Positions 14,592-24,201 of a stretch of 64,000 nt of DNA are shown piece by piece. A program made the position numbers and the translations under genes. How positions within the stretch are numbered: the stretch's first letter is position 1; the number at the start of each line of letters is the position of its first letter. The stretch is from Melioribacteraceae bacterium (GTDB lineage Bacteria > Bacteroidota > Ignavibacteria > Ignavibacteriales > Melioribacteraceae): contig JAIPBD010000013.1 of NCBI GenBank assembly GCA_021739765.1, positions 1 to 64,000 on the forward strand, read 5' to 3'. Below the pieces are notes generated by a model. It did not search any database, was not told the DNA's origin, and saw only the letters and a list, made by a program, of their open reading frames with translations.

Positions 14592-15809
14592 TTATTCATA
14601 ACGTAAAGCGTCAATCGGATTAAGTGCGGATGCTTTTCTTGCAGGATAGAATCCGAAAAATACTCCCACAAATCCGGAAAAGATTAGGGCAAAGGCGACA
14701 ACAAATAGATTCAGTTCGGCTGTGAGTGTCGAATATTCATTCAACAAATAAATAGTAAAAATTGAAATCAAAATGCCTAATATCCCTCCGATCAAACTTA
14801 AAACAATCGCTTCCAAAAGAAATTGAATCAGTATGTCGCTTCCCCTCGCACCAATTGAGAGACGTATCCCGATTTCACGGGTTCTTTCGGTAACCGAAAC
14901 CAACATAATATTCATAATCCCGATTCCACCAACAATAAGCGAAACTGCGGCTACGGAGCCGAGGAGCATTGTCATCACTTCGGATGATTCTGACGCGGCT
15001 TCAGTTATTTCCGTCTGATTTCTGATTGTAAAATCATCATCCTCGCCAAAATCGATATTGTGAGCAGCCCTCATGATTTGTCTCAATTCTTCCTGTGCCG
15101 CGTCAATTTTCTCCAGACTGCTCGCGCTTGCATAAATAAAATGGATATATCTCCCACCGGATAGTCTGTAAAGAACAGTATTTGACGGAGCGAGAATCAA
15201 ATCATCATTGCTTGATCCCATTGCGGATTGACCTTTCTCTTTCAAAACGCCGATAACTTTAAAAGGTGTATTCACGATCCGAATCATTTCGCCAACAGGA
15301 TTTTGATTCGGGAATAAATTCTCCGCGACTTCACTGCCCAAAACACAAACTTTACTGCGCGATCTTTCATCCCTTTCCGTAAAGATTTCACCATACTCCA
15401 ATTCCCAATCTCGAATTTCCAGGTAACTTGGAGAAACACCGTAAATTCCCGTATTCCAATTTGTTCCCCCCCCGATCACTTGTCCACCGGAACGAACAAC
15501 CGGGGACACAGCCTTTATCAATGTTGCCTGCTCCTCAATTTTTTCGAGATCTTTCATAGTAAATCTGTTGAAACTTCCGGCGCCGCGACTAACTCCTCCT
15601 GATCTGCTCGCACCGGGGAAAATTACTATCAAATTTGAGCCGAGAGAATTAATTTGTTCCTCAATTTCTCGCTGAGCGCCTTCACCAACAGCGACCATAA
15701 TTATTACGGCACTTACTCCGATAATAATTCCGAGTGTTGTTAAAAGACTTCGCATTCTTGCTTTTAATAAACTTTTAAAGGCGACTTTGAAAAGGTTTTT
15801 ACTTTTCAT
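14592..15809 (-). CDS. MacB-type ABC permease
   Basis: Protein of 405 residues. 'ARMRSLLTTLGIIIGVSAVI' is the characteristic MacB N-terminal helix, followed by 'GEGAQREIEEQINSLGSN', a periplasmic core domain, and three FtsX helices. The loop 'SVTERTREIGIRLSIGAR' is diagnostic of the MacB/YknZ family. Unlike E. coli MacB, the ATPase is a separate gene, with which it overlaps by four bases (ATGA). The complex probably exports peptides, lipids or drugs together with the periplasmic adaptor encoded upstream. Confidence 0.92.
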   Translation of the reverse strand: MKSKNLFKVAFKSLLKARMRSLLTTLGIIIGVSAVIIMVAVGEGAQREIEEQINSLGSNLIVIFPGASRSGGVSRGAGSFNRFTMKDLEKIEEQATLIKAVSPVVRSGGQVIGGGTNWNTGIYGVSPSYLEIRDWELEYGEIFTERDERSRSKVCVLGSEVAENLFPNQNPVGEMIRIVNTPFKVIGVLKEKGQSAMGSSNDDLILAPSNTVLYRLSGGRYIHFIYASASSLEKIDAAQEELRQIMRAAHNIDFGEDDDFTIRNQTEITEAASESSEVMTMLLGSVAAVSLIVGGIGIMNIMLVSVTERTREIGIRLSIGARGSDILIQFLLEAIVLSLIGGILGILISIFTIYLLNEYSTLTAELNLFVVAFALIFSGFVGVFFGFYPARKASALNPIDALRYE

Positions 15810-16570
15810 GAATTATTCTCCGTAACAGTTTCCGTAGTCTCTTTCTTAATTTCTGCTAAGTCCTTTTTTGCGATTGATCTGTGTTCAACTTGGTAGTCGT
15901 TTACAATTAAACCGTCTTTTACTTCTACAATCCTTTTCGCGTACTTCGCGAAATCTCTTTCATGAGTTACAATTACGACAGTAATTCCACGATCATTTAG
16001 GTCTTGAAAAAGACTGAATACATCAACCGAAGTAACACTGTCTAAATTTCCGGTTGGTTCGTCGGCAAGAATTAGCGAAGGGTTATTTACCAACGCTCTG
16101 GCAATCGCGACTCTTTGCTGTTGACCACCGGATAATTGATTCGGTTCATGGTTCATACGATCTTCCAAACCAACGCGTATCAATGATTTTTTTGCCTGAT
16201 CCATGGGATTCTGAATCCGGTTATTTCGATCATAAAGGAGAGGCAGTTCCACGTTTTCGAGTGCGGTTGTTCTTGGAAGGAGATTAAATCCTTGAAATAC
16301 AAATCCAATGTTTTGATTTCGAATATCAGCATATTGGTTCTTCGTCATGTTACCGGTTGGAATTCCGTTTAGAAAATACTCGCCTGATGTCGGTTGATCC
16401 AGACAACCGAGCAGATTCATTAATGTTGATTTCCCGGAACCGGAAGCTCCCATTATCGCGACAAATTCACCTTCGTTGATTGTTAAATCAACACCGCGCA
16501 AGGCGTGGACTTTAACATCGCCGAGTGAAAAATTTTTGGTTATTTGTTTCGTTTCAATAACTTTTTTCAT
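15806..16570 (-). CDS. MacB-type ABC ATPase
   Basis: Protein of 254 residues from ATG 16570, one base after the adaptor stop codon. A longer frame to 16597 overlaps the adaptor gene and is less likely. Walker A 'GASGSGKSTLMN', the 'GFVFQGFNLLPRTTALENVELPL' block, signature 'LSGGQQQRVAIARA' and Walker B 'LILADEPTGNLD' are intact, with the switch His in 'VTHERD'. The last 35 residues form a charged tail beyond the usual domain end. It drives the permease encoded immediately downstream. Confidence 0.92.
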   Translation of the reverse strand: MKKVIETKQITKNFSLGDVKVHALRGVDLTINEGEFVAIMGASGSGKSTLMNLLGCLDQPTSGEYFLNGIPTGNMTKNQYADIRNQNIGFVFQGFNLLPRTTALENVELPLLYDRNNRIQNPMDQAKKSLIRVGLEDRMNHEPNQLSGGQQQRVAIARALVNNPSLILADEPTGNLDSVTSVDVFSLFQDLNDRGITVVIVTHERDFAKYAKRIVEVKDGLIVNDYQVEHRSIAKKDLAEIKKETTETVTENNS

Positions 16571-16571
16571 T

Positions 16572-17870
16572 TTATCTGAATCCTCTGCCAAAACCACCCG
16601 GCGGCAATCCCCTTGGCTGCTCGGAGGTTTTTAATTTTTCTGGGGACTCGAATCCGCTTACTATTTTCATTCCTTCGGTAACATTTCTGCCTCTAACAAT
16701 CTCTGTGTTTTTCCCGTCTGTTAATCCTAAGAATACATTTGTCATGGCAAGTTCATTGTTCTCATCGAAATACCAAAGCGTTCCAAATGATGATCGATCG
16801 AAACCGGAAAAATTAGGACGACCGCCGCCGGAATTTAAACCTCTGCCTTGTTGACGGCCTTGTCCATCACCTCTTTCACCTTGGCGGTTTTGTTGTCGCG
16901 AAGTATCAGCCCTTGCTTCCATTCTGGCCCGCATCTTTTCCCGGAATGCGGTAACAACTTCTTCGGGAGGGGAAAATCTTAATGCAGCGGCAGGAATCAA
17001 CATTACATTTGCTTTTTCATCTATATAAAAATCGACTGTCGCTGTCATTCCGGGGAGTAATAATCCGTCTCTGTTTTCAGCATTCACAACTACAGTATAA
17101 TTAACAACATTCGATACGGTTTTGGGCTGAAGTCGGATTTGTTTTACATAACCGGTAAATTCTTTTTGGTCAAATGCTTGAACGGTAAAAATTGCTTTCT
17201 GTCCATTTTTGACCTTTCCAATATCACTTTCATCCACATTAACCAAGATCTCCATTTTCGATAAATCCTCGGCGATTATAAACAGTTGAGGTGCTGAAAG
17301 ACTTGCCGCAACGGTTTGACCTTCTTCAATGTTCCTGTGAATTATCGTTCCATTTATTGGTGACCGGATAAAGGCGTAATCAAGGTTCGTTTCAGCCCGT
17401 TCCAAAGCCGATTTTGCAGACCGAACAGAAGCCGATGATGTAACGACACTTGTTTCCGAAATTATAAAATCGAGTTCCGAAATCATCCCTTTTTCGTACA
17501 ATTTTTTGTTTAATTCATGTTTAGCTTTTGCTTCTTTATACTGTGCGGTTACTCTTTCGAGCGAGGCTTTTGCATCCCCGACGGAAGCCGCAAGGAAAGT
17601 TGTATCGAGAACTGCGAGTAGTTGCCCACGTTTTACATTATCGTTAAAATCGACATAAATTTTATCGAGTTTCCCCGAAACCTGGGTGCCAACTTCTACC
17701 GTGGATACCGCATCCATTGTTCCGCTGCTGGTGATGGTAGAAGAAATATTTCCCCTCGTTATTTCAACAAAACTGTAGGAACCTTCAGCTGTTTCCGTAT
17801 TCCCGAAAAAATAAAACCAGGTAATAAAAATGACGGTAAATGATCCCAAAATCCATATTGCTTTTTTCAT
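16572..17870 (-). CDS. Periplasmic adaptor (HlyD/MacA-type membrane fusion protein)
   Basis: Protein of 432 residues. It has a short N-terminal membrane anchor (4-23); a first lipoyl half 'GTQVSGKLDKIYVDFNDNVKRGQLL'; a helical hairpin (about 90-155); a second lipoyl half 'IRSPINGTIIHRNIEEGQTV'; and beta-barrel domains. Between the barrel and the C-terminal domain is a low-complexity Gly/Gln/Arg-rich insert (about 320-365). It links the MacB-type permease to an outer-membrane exit duct; no TolC gene is next to it. It is encoded first among the transport genes, after the Spy-like protein. Confidence 0.9.
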   Translation of the reverse strand: MKKAIWILGSFTVIFITWFYFFGNTETAEGSYSFVEITRGNISSTITSSGTMDAVSTVEVGTQVSGKLDKIYVDFNDNVKRGQLLAVLDTTFLAASVGDAKASLERVTAQYKEAKAKHELNKKLYEKGMISELDFIISETSVVTSSASVRSAKSALERAETNLDYAFIRSPINGTIIHRNIEEGQTVAASLSAPQLFIIAEDLSKMEILVNVDESDIGKVKNGQKAIFTVQAFDQKEFTGYVKQIRLQPKTVSNVVNYTVVVNAENRDGLLLPGMTATVDFYIDEKANVMLIPAAALRFSPPEEVVTAFREKMRARMEARADTSRQQNRQGERGDGQGRQQGRGLNSGGGRPNFSGFDRSSFGTLWYFDENNELAMTNVFLGLTDGKNTEIVRGRNVTEGMKIVSGFESPEKLKTSEQPRGLPPGGFGRGFR

Positions 17871-17923
17871 TTTAAGTTTATTCCTAAAATTGTCGCTTGT
17901 TGTTTGAATTTATAAAGGATGAA

Positions 17924-18289
17924 TTAAAAATTATTTCTTCTTTGCCCCATATTATTCTGCCTTCTTTCCGCACGTTCCTTGAGCAATTCTTTGAATTTGA
18001 TTTTTTGGTCATCGGTTAAAACTACTTCAATCTTTTTATTCGTTTCATCTCTCAGTATTCTAAGTTTAATCATCATCATTTTTCTGTCACCATTAGCAGC
18101 GGTTCTCATATCGGAAATTTGAGAGACCGATTCATTAATAATCAATTCGATTTTTATGGATTGTTCTTCGGTAAGACTCAATTTATCGTTTAATTCTTTG
18201 AGTTGTTCCTTTGGGTCAATTCCTCTTTGAGCAATAATTGTGGTGAAAGAAAATAGAATTAAAATAAAGTAGAAATGTGATGATTTCAT
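17924..18289 (-). CDS. Spy/CpxP-like periplasmic protein (LTxxQ type)
   Basis: Protein of 121 residues with a signal peptide (to about residue 20, 'TIIAQ'), then a helical, highly charged body with 'KLSLTEEQSIKIELII' and 'VVLTDDQKIKFKELL', two copies of the LTxxQ-type motif seen in Spy/CpxP proteins. A basic Arg/Asn tail follows. These proteins act as periplasmic chaperones or metal/stress sensors. It lies upstream of the MacAB-like genes on the same strand, 53 bases away, suggesting a stress-responsive efflux operon. Confidence 0.7.
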   Translation of the reverse strand: MKSSHFYFILILFSFTTIIAQRGIDPKEQLKELNDKLSLTEEQSIKIELIINESVSQISDMRTAANGDRKMMMIKLRILRDETNKKIEVVLTDDQKIKFKELLKERAERRQNNMGQRRNNF

Positions 18290-18427
18290 TGTTGCGTTCC
18301 TTGTATAATGAAAAAATGATTACGATAAACTCCGTCAAAAATCGATCGTGTTTACAATCGTCAATATTGGACACGTCTTATTAAGCCAAGGTTTATTTCG
18401 TTTTATGGCTGCCGGGAAAGTCATTAT

Positions 18428-19315
18428 TTACGATTTGAGTGTTCCTCTTCGAACCAAATAAACCGCGGCCAATACAATCGAGCCGGCAAAAGCAATCGAT
18501 AAATCCAACTTTTCATCAAGGACAAACCAACCCAATATCAGGGCTAAAATCGGGTTTATGTAAGCATAAGTTGTTACAAGCGAGACGGGGAGATGATTAA
18601 TTGCGTATATGTAAAACGCGTAACCGGCAATTGACCCGACAATTGCCAAATAGAAAAAAGCATACAAACTGTTTGTAGTAAAATTAAAATCAGTATGTTC
18701 GCCGAGCACTAATCCAATAAAAACTTGAACGGAACCTGCAATCAACATTTGAAATGTGGCGTTCATCAGAGGGTGAACATCTACCTTTTTGTATTTCGAA
18801 TAAAGTGAACCGGAAGCCCATGATGTTACCGCGACCAATACCAGCAACATCCCTAGTAGATAATCGGGATTTGTCAAGTTTTCCAATTCCGAACGGAAAA
18901 TTAGCAGAACACCGACTAAACCAATGATAATTCCGCTGATTGTTGTTTTTGAAACCCTTGGACTTGATGGAACAGCCGCTTCCAATCCTGTTACCCAGAA
19001 AGGTAATGTTGCAATTAAAAGAGCCGCGATTCCACTCGGAATCCATTGTTCACCAACTACAACCAAACCGTTTCCCACTCCGAGCAAAGCCAATCCGACA
19101 ACAGCAATATGTTTAATATCAGCTGGTTTAGGAAGTTTGTAGCCTCGCAGGAGAAGGAAAATCAAAAATACTGTTCCGGAGAATATCCATCTTAATCCAG
19201 CGAAGAGCATCGGTGGTAAATCTGTTACGCCGATTCTGATAGCTAAATATGTTGTACTCCAAACGAAGCAAACTGAGATCCAGGCGAGGTATGCAAGTGT
19301 ATTTTTGTTTTCCAT
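18428..19315 (-). CDS. EamA/DMT-family transporter
   Basis: Protein of 295 residues from ATG 19315; a TTG eight codons upstream (19339) is possible but less likely. Ten hydrophobic helices form two EamA repeats, with 'WISVCFVWSTTYLAIRIGV' at the start and 'GSIAGYAFYIYAINHLPVS' plus 'TYAYINPILALILGWFVLDE' in the second repeat, a classic signature. It is an inner-membrane exporter of small metabolites such as amino acids; the substrate cannot be told. It is divergently arranged against the MscS-like gene, so 19316-19393 should carry two promoters. Confidence 0.9.
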   Translation of the reverse strand: MENKNTLAYLAWISVCFVWSTTYLAIRIGVTDLPPMLFAGLRWIFSGTVFLIFLLLRGYKLPKPADIKHIAVVGLALLGVGNGLVVVGEQWIPSGIAALLIATLPFWVTGLEAAVPSSPRVSKTTISGIIIGLVGVLLIFRSELENLTNPDYLLGMLLVLVAVTSWASGSLYSKYKKVDVHPLMNATFQMLIAGSVQVFIGLVLGEHTDFNFTTNSLYAFFYLAIVGSIAGYAFYIYAINHLPVSLVTTYAYINPILALILGWFVLDEKLDLSIAFAGSIVLAAVYLVRRGTLKS

Positions 19316-19393
19316 GATTAAACCAAAAGAGAAAATCAATGATATTAAATATTTTTGTATGTTTAGCCACTTCGAATAATAAATTACAAAGCA

Positions 19394-20605
19394 ATGGAAA
19401 CAATACTTAATTGGTTAGACACAAATCCCGAGATTTATAACCTTGTAAAAATTATTGGGGTTACAATTCTTGCGGTAATCTCTTACATAGTTACGAAACA
19501 AATCATTCTTAGGTTAATTAAAAAGCTGGTTAGTAAAACTAAAACCAAGATTGACGATATCCTTCTCCACGAGTCAATTCTTGTGAAAATTTCGTTCCTT
19601 CCGCCTTTGATAATTTTCACCCAGTTTACTTATCTGTTCCCAATCGGCTCCGATTTGATGACAAGTATAATCAAAGCCACAATGGTACTTTTGGTGCTTA
19701 TGGTCATCGGTATATTTCTTTCCAGACTTACCGAAATTTTGGAAAATATTGACAAACTGAAGGACAAACCGATTAAGGGATATATTCAAATCGTAAAGAT
19801 GGTCATTTACCTTTACGGAATAATTTTGATTGTCGGTATATTTTCTAATCAGTCTGTGCTTACCATCCTCGGAGGTTTATCGGTTTTTACTGCGGTGCTT
19901 CTGTTAATTTTCAAAGATACAATACTTTCGTTTCTTGCAAGTATTCAGATTTCGAGTTACGACTTGGTGCGTAAAAATGATTGGATTGAAGTCCCCAAGT
20001 ACGGAATTGACGGGGATGTAATGGAGGTGAATCTCCATACGATCAAAGTAAGGAATTTTGATAAAACGATAACAACTATCCCAACATTTCGGCTGACGGA
20101 AGATTCATTCAAAAATTGGCGGGGAATGCAAGACGCCGGCGGAAGAAGAATTAAACGAGCGGTGAATATCGATCTTTCTTCAATCCGTTTCTGCGATGGA
20201 GAAATGGTGGATAGATTCAAAAAAATTCAGCTCATTAAAGGTTACCTCGAAAGCAAAGAAGTTGAGATAGAAAAGGACAACTCCGACAAAAAAGTTGATC
20301 CTTCTAACGAAATTAACGGAAGACGATTAACCAATGTAGGAACGTTCCGTGCTTACATAAAGGCATATTTAAAAAGCCGGGGAGATATTCGGGATGATTT
20401 TACATTTCTTATCCGTCAGCTTGCACCCGGTCCGACCGGACTGCCGATCGAAGTTTATGTTTTTACCAATACGATTAACTGGGTTAAATATGAAGAAATT
20501 CAATCGGATATCTTCGATCATATTTTGTCGGCAGTAAAACAATTTGATCTAAAAATATTCCAAAATCCTACAGGAAATGATTTTCAGAAATTGATAAATA
20601 AATAG
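19394..20605 (+). CDS. MscS-family mechanosensitive channel (YbdG-like)
   Basis: Protein of 403 residues. N-terminal membrane helices (about 15-175) end in the pore-lining 'FTAVLLLIFKDTILSFLASI' region. A cytosolic MscS beta domain with 'NDWIEVPKYGIDGDVMEVNLHTIKVRNFDKT' follows. 'FRLTEDSFKNWRGMQDAGGRRIKR' is the pattern of the YbdG subgroup. It should open under membrane tension or osmotic shock. It is a single gene beside a DMT transporter, with the DUF819 membrane gene 18 bases downstream, possibly co-transcribed. Confidence 0.88.
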   Translation: METILNWLDTNPEIYNLVKIIGVTILAVISYIVTKQIILRLIKKLVSKTKTKIDDILLHESILVKISFLPPLIIFTQFTYLFPIGSDLMTSIIKATMVLLVLMVIGIFLSRLTEILENIDKLKDKPIKGYIQIVKMVIYLYGIILIVGIFSNQSVLTILGGLSVFTAVLLLIFKDTILSFLASIQISSYDLVRKNDWIEVPKYGIDGDVMEVNLHTIKVRNFDKTITTIPTFRLTEDSFKNWRGMQDAGGRRIKRAVNIDLSSIRFCDGEMVDRFKKIQLIKGYLESKEVEIEKDNSDKKVDPSNEINGRRLTNVGTFRAYIKAYLKSRGDIRDDFTFLIRQLAPGPTGLPIEVYVFTNTINWVKYEEIQSDIFDHILSAVKQFDLKIFQNPTGNDFQKLINK

Positions 20606-20623
20606 AAATGAAAGGGTAATAGT

Positions 20624-21772
20624 TTGTTTGATAGTGTATTGATCTCAGCTGATAATAACTGGTTTTTATGGAGTATTTTACTCGGTGTCGCTGCATTTTC
20701 ATTATGGGCTGAAAAAACAAAATTAGGCGCTAAACTTTCCGGAGCGATGATCGCAATTATTTCAACCTTTGTGTTATCGAATTTATCAATTATTCCTTCT
20801 TCGGCACCGGCATATGATGTTGTTTGGTCATATCTCGTTCCTCTAGCGATTCCACTTTTATTATTTAAAGCCAATCTTAGAAAAATTCTGAAAGAAGCCG
20901 GCCCGACTTTAATCGCTTTTACAATGGGTGGAATCGGAACGGTGATTGGAACCGTAATCGCGTTCCATCTGATTCCTCTTGGTGAAGAAGGATGGCAATT
21001 GGCCGGCATATTTTGCTCAACTTACATCGGCGGATCGATGAATTTCGTTGCCGCAGCCGAAGCAGTTCAATTGCGGTCGGGTGATATCCTTTCAGCCGGA
21101 ATTGCTGCTGATAATTTGATAATGACTGTTTATTTCCTAATCCTATTTGCTTTGCCGTCGATAAAATTTCTTCAGAAATTATTTCCCAATAAACACCAAG
21201 AAAATGCTGAAATAAATGATAATGAAGAAAATTACTTTGAAGAAGAGGACGGTGGCATAACTTTAGCAAATTTGAGTATGTCGTTATTCGTATCAACCAC
21301 AATTTGTGCGGTCGGTTATTTGTTTGCCGATCTTTCCGGAATAGATGGAATCGGAATTCTGGTTGTAACCGCGCTCGTGATTATCATCGCTACCTCTTTC
21401 CCAAAACAGATCGGTGCAATCGAAGGCGGGGATAAAATTGGAATGTTTTTTATGTCGATATTTTTTGCCGCAATCGGCGCAAGCGCAAACATAAAAATTG
21501 TTATGGAATACGGCTCAATTCTGTTTCTGTTTGCCGCATTGATTCTATTAATACATTTGATATTCCTTCTGACAGCCGGAAAACTTCTCAAACTTGATTT
21601 AGCTGAAATGGTTGTCGCCTCCAACGCCAACATGGGCGGACCTACAACCGCGGCAGCGATGGCCGCAGCGAGGAAATGGAAAGATTTGGTTATCCCGGCC
21701 ATTTTGTGCGGAACTCTCGGTTACGCAATTGCCACCTTTATTGGAGTTGGTGTCGGTTTTTGGCTGAAATAG
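20624..21772 (+). CDS. DUF819 family membrane protein (YjcL-like)
   Basis: Protein of 382 residues with ten or so hydrophobic helices from a TTG start with an AAAGGG site upstream. 'YIGGSMNFVAAAEAV' and 'ASNANMGGPTTAAAMAAARKW' are signature blocks of the DUF819 family, which resembles two-repeat sodium-coupled transporters. An acidic cytosolic loop (about residues 192-215) separates the two halves. The substrate is unknown. It follows the MscS-like gene closely. Confidence 0.85.
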   Translation: MFDSVLISADNNWFLWSILLGVAAFSLWAEKTKLGAKLSGAMIAIISTFVLSNLSIIPSSAPAYDVVWSYLVPLAIPLLLFKANLRKILKEAGPTLIAFTMGGIGTVIGTVIAFHLIPLGEEGWQLAGIFCSTYIGGSMNFVAAAEAVQLRSGDILSAGIAADNLIMTVYFLILFALPSIKFLQKLFPNKHQENAEINDNEENYFEEEDGGITLANLSMSLFVSTTICAVGYLFADLSGIDGIGILVVTALVIIIATSFPKQIGAIEGGDKIGMFFMSIFFAAIGASANIKIVMEYGSILFLFAALILLIHLIFLLTAGKLLKLDLAEMVVASNANMGGPTTAAAMAAARKWKDLVIPAILCGTLGYAIATFIGVGVGFWLK

Positions 21773-21784
21773 TTGACAAATTAA

Positions 21785-22141
21785 TTATCCTTTATATTTA
21801 ACAGCAAAACCTTTTTGTATCAAATCGTTGTTAACATCGATGATTTTTCCGTCATCGTTTTTAACAGTAACTTTGCCCAAATATCTGCCGTATTTACCTT
21901 TTTTATCCTTAATTGTGTGCAAAGTTATTTCTTTAAATAAAACTAATTTTCTCAAATAATCCCGGGCTTTTAATCCTTTGTCTCTTTCTTTTCCGCGAAG
22001 TTCCGGAGTGTTAATTCCATAAAGACGAATCTTTTCACCCTTTACAAAAGTTTTTAGTCCAAGATCAATATCAACAGTTATTGTATCGCCATCATAAACT
22101 TTAGTTACATAAGCGCTGTAATAGTACAACTCGTTTTTCAT
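21785..22141 (-). CDS. Thermonuclease-like nuclease (SNase domain)
   Basis: Protein of 118 residues, essentially one SNase domain without a signal peptide. Catalytic-type residues are in place: 'YDGDT' (Asp17, Asp19), Arg39 and Glu47 in 'RLYGINTPE', and Arg86 in 'KYGRY'. Staphylococcal-type nucleases cut DNA and RNA with calcium. Lack of a leader suggests a cytosolic role or non-classical export. It is convergent with the DUF819 gene, 12 bases apart. Confidence 0.9.
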   Translation of the reverse strand: MKNELYYYSAYVTKVYDGDTITVDIDLGLKTFVKGEKIRLYGINTPELRGKERDKGLKARDYLRKLVLFKEITLHTIKDKKGKYGRYLGKVTVKNDDGKIIDVNNDLIQKGFAVKYKG

Positions 22142-22190
22142 TTAATTCCCCCATTCATTTTCTTATTTTAACTAAAACAGAAATTAATTT

Positions 22191-22757
22191 ATGAAATTCA
22201 TCGCAAAGTCACTTTTTACATTATCATTTATTTTGATATTATTTTCCAATAGCTTAAAAGGGCAGGAGCGCGGACTCGAGTTTGGCGGCGCTGTGGGTGT
22301 CGCGAGTCTATTTGGCAATTTCGCTTCCCAAACTTCACTTGCCGGAACAATTATTTTTGATGTACACCACCCCTATTTTGATGGTTATAACCTCTCAGCG
22401 AGATTTTCGTACATCCAGAAATTTGAACGATTTTTGCCCGAAGACCGGAAAGGACGATATTATCCATTTGTTAAATCGCTCTCAATTAGGGTTGATTTAA
22501 CTCAACAGCTCGATGAAACATTTTTCCTCGAAGAATCTTTTGGATTATTACTGCTGAACGATCATACTTTTGAAATAATCAAAGATTGGAATTATGGAGT
22601 TGCTTTCTCAGGTGCGATCGGGTTGATACTTTCACAAACGAAAGCGGAAATCTGGAAGTTGTATTTTGGAATGGATGTCGGACAAACTTTTAATAATCTA
22701 TCAACCGGATTTTATTCCCTGCAAATTGAAGGGAAATATTACTTCAGCACCGAGTAA
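22191..22757 (+). CDS. Secreted or outer-membrane protein, unknown
   Basis: Protein of 188 residues with a clear signal peptide ('LFTLSFILILFSNSLKGQ'). The mature protein is beta-rich, starts with 'GLEFGGAVGVASLFGNF' and ends in a strand with 'SLQIEGKYYFSTE', compatible with a small outer-membrane beta barrel. It is convergent with pheA. No specific family or function is recognised. Confidence 0.6.
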   Translation: MKFIAKSLFTLSFILILFSNSLKGQERGLEFGGAVGVASLFGNFASQTSLAGTIIFDVHHPYFDGYNLSARFSYIQKFERFLPEDRKGRYYPFVKSLSIRVDLTQQLDETFFLEESFGLLLLNDHTFEIIKDWNYGVAFSGAIGLILSQTKAEIWKLYFGMDVGQTFNNLSTGFYSLQIEGKYYFSTE

Positions 22758-22764
22758 ATAGTTT

Positions 22765-23931
22765 TTACTTCGTTGGTGGTAAATCTTGTGATGGATAACT
22801 TCCCAACACTTTTAAAAATCGTGTGTGATCTTCAAGCTCGCGCAAAGTTTGTTTGATCGCTTCAACTTGATAATTACCCTCAAAATCAAGATAAAACATT
22901 TCTTCCCAAGGATTGCCGAGAATCGGACGGGATTCAAGTTTGGTCATATTTAAATTGTTTTTACGGAAAACTGTTAACGCATCAACCAGTGATCCGGCTT
23001 TATGCGAAGTGGCGAAAACCAGCGATGTTTTACAAGGAACCCGTGTATCAACCGCTATTGGTTTACGGGCACAGACTAAAAACCGCGTGTAATTATTTGT
23101 CTGATTAGCAATATTTTTCGCCAGAATTTTCATTCCGTAAAGTTCCGCCGCGTCTTCACTGGCAATTGCAACCAATTTTGGATTAGACATTTCTTTTACT
23201 TTCCGAACTGACATTGCTGTATCGGCAAAATATTCCAGCGCGACCGAATTCATATTATCAATAAATTTATTACACTGCGCCGCCGCTTGGTAATGTGCGT
23301 AAACCTTTTCGATATTTTGAATTTTTATTTCGGTCGTCCCGACTAAACAATGGTTTACTTCGTATCGTTCTTCACCAACGATGGCTAAAGTTGTGTGGAG
23401 CAATAAATCGTAAACTTCGTTAATTCCGCCCGAAGTAGTATTTTCGATCGGGAGCATCGCGTAATCCGCTTCGCCGTTTTCGACTGAACTTACAACTTCA
23501 TCGAACCGTTTGTAACTGCTGTATGTAAGTTCGTTCCCGAATTGTTTGAAGAACTTTTTCCCGGCAAGATAACTGTATGAACCTTCAATTCCTTGAATCG
23601 AAATGCGGATTTGGTCGGATGTGGTTTGATTATTATTAGCGAGTTTCTGCAAATAATCGTGCTGAACTTTAACGGAATAATCGATTATTTCTTTATAAAC
23701 TCTATCCAAAAAATGTTCGTCAAGCCCGTATTCTTCGCCGAGTGATTTGATACGTTTTAATAATTCCTTCTCTCGTTCACGGTCGCGGATTGGTTTATCG
23801 TTTACATCTTTAAAACGAACAACCTCCTCACTTAACCTGTAACGGTTGCCGAGCATTTTAACTATTTCTGAATCAATTGAATTGATTTTATCGCGAAGTT
23901 CTTTAATATCGGGTGTTTTGTTCTTATCCAT
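22765..23931 (-). CDS. pheA: Bifunctional chorismate mutase / prephenate dehydratase
   Basis: Protein of 388 residues. Residues 7-90 are an AroQ-type chorismate mutase ('LRDKINSIDSEIVKMLGNRYRL', with a 'KPIRDREREKELL' helix). Residues 110-290 are prephenate dehydratase, with 'GIEGSYSYLAGKKFF', 'PIENTTSGGINEVYDLL' and the 'NYTRFLV' motif (TRF). Residues 300-388 form the ACT domain with 'LESRPILGNPWEEMFYLDFEG' (ESRP), the phenylalanine-feedback site. It makes phenylpyruvate from chorismate. It stands alone, so regulation is probably allosteric through ACT. Confidence 0.95.
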   Translation of the reverse strand: MDKNKTPDIKELRDKINSIDSEIVKMLGNRYRLSEEVVRFKDVNDKPIRDREREKELLKRIKSLGEEYGLDEHFLDRVYKEIIDYSVKVQHDYLQKLANNNQTTSDQIRISIQGIEGSYSYLAGKKFFKQFGNELTYSSYKRFDEVVSSVENGEADYAMLPIENTTSGGINEVYDLLLHTTLAIVGEERYEVNHCLVGTTEIKIQNIEKVYAHYQAAAQCNKFIDNMNSVALEYFADTAMSVRKVKEMSNPKLVAIASEDAAELYGMKILAKNIANQTNNYTRFLVCARKPIAVDTRVPCKTSLVFATSHKAGSLVDALTVFRKNNLNMTKLESRPILGNPWEEMFYLDFEGNYQVEAIKQTLRELEDHTRFLKVLGSYPSQDLPPTK

Positions 23932-24057
23932 ACGTAGAGTTTATTTTTTGATTTCTGAATCTAAGAAAAATGAATGAATTATCACTAAAATGCGCGGAGA
24001 ATGTGGAAATAATTATTTGATTAATGAATAAGTCTATGTAATGAAAAGGTTTGAGAC

Positions 24058-24095
24058 TCTGACCCCGAAACTTCGGGACAGAATCTCAATGAAAA
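24058..24095. repeat. Stand-alone hairpin related to the 160-bp repeat family
   Basis: CCCGAA/TTCGGG with a two-base loop sits inside flanking GAGACTCTG and CAGAATCTC arms. The same words (CCCGAA..TTCGGGA, CAGAATCTCAAT) recur in the array at 60.3-61.0 kb, so this looks like a dispersed copy. It lies in the 270-base gap between pheA and the KamA-like gene, where nothing else was recognised. Confidence 0.5.
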
Positions 24096-24201
24096 AAATC
24101 AATCATCTTTTAGAGGTCTTTAACCAGGCAAGTACAGCGCTTAAATGATTTAGAAATCATAGAGTTGCTCGAATTGATGAATCGCGACGACATCAAAAGA
24201 A

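Noticed and set aside
16571-16597. Longer N-terminus for the MacB-type ATPase
   Set aside because: Would overlap the adaptor gene; the ATG one base after the adaptor stop fits better.
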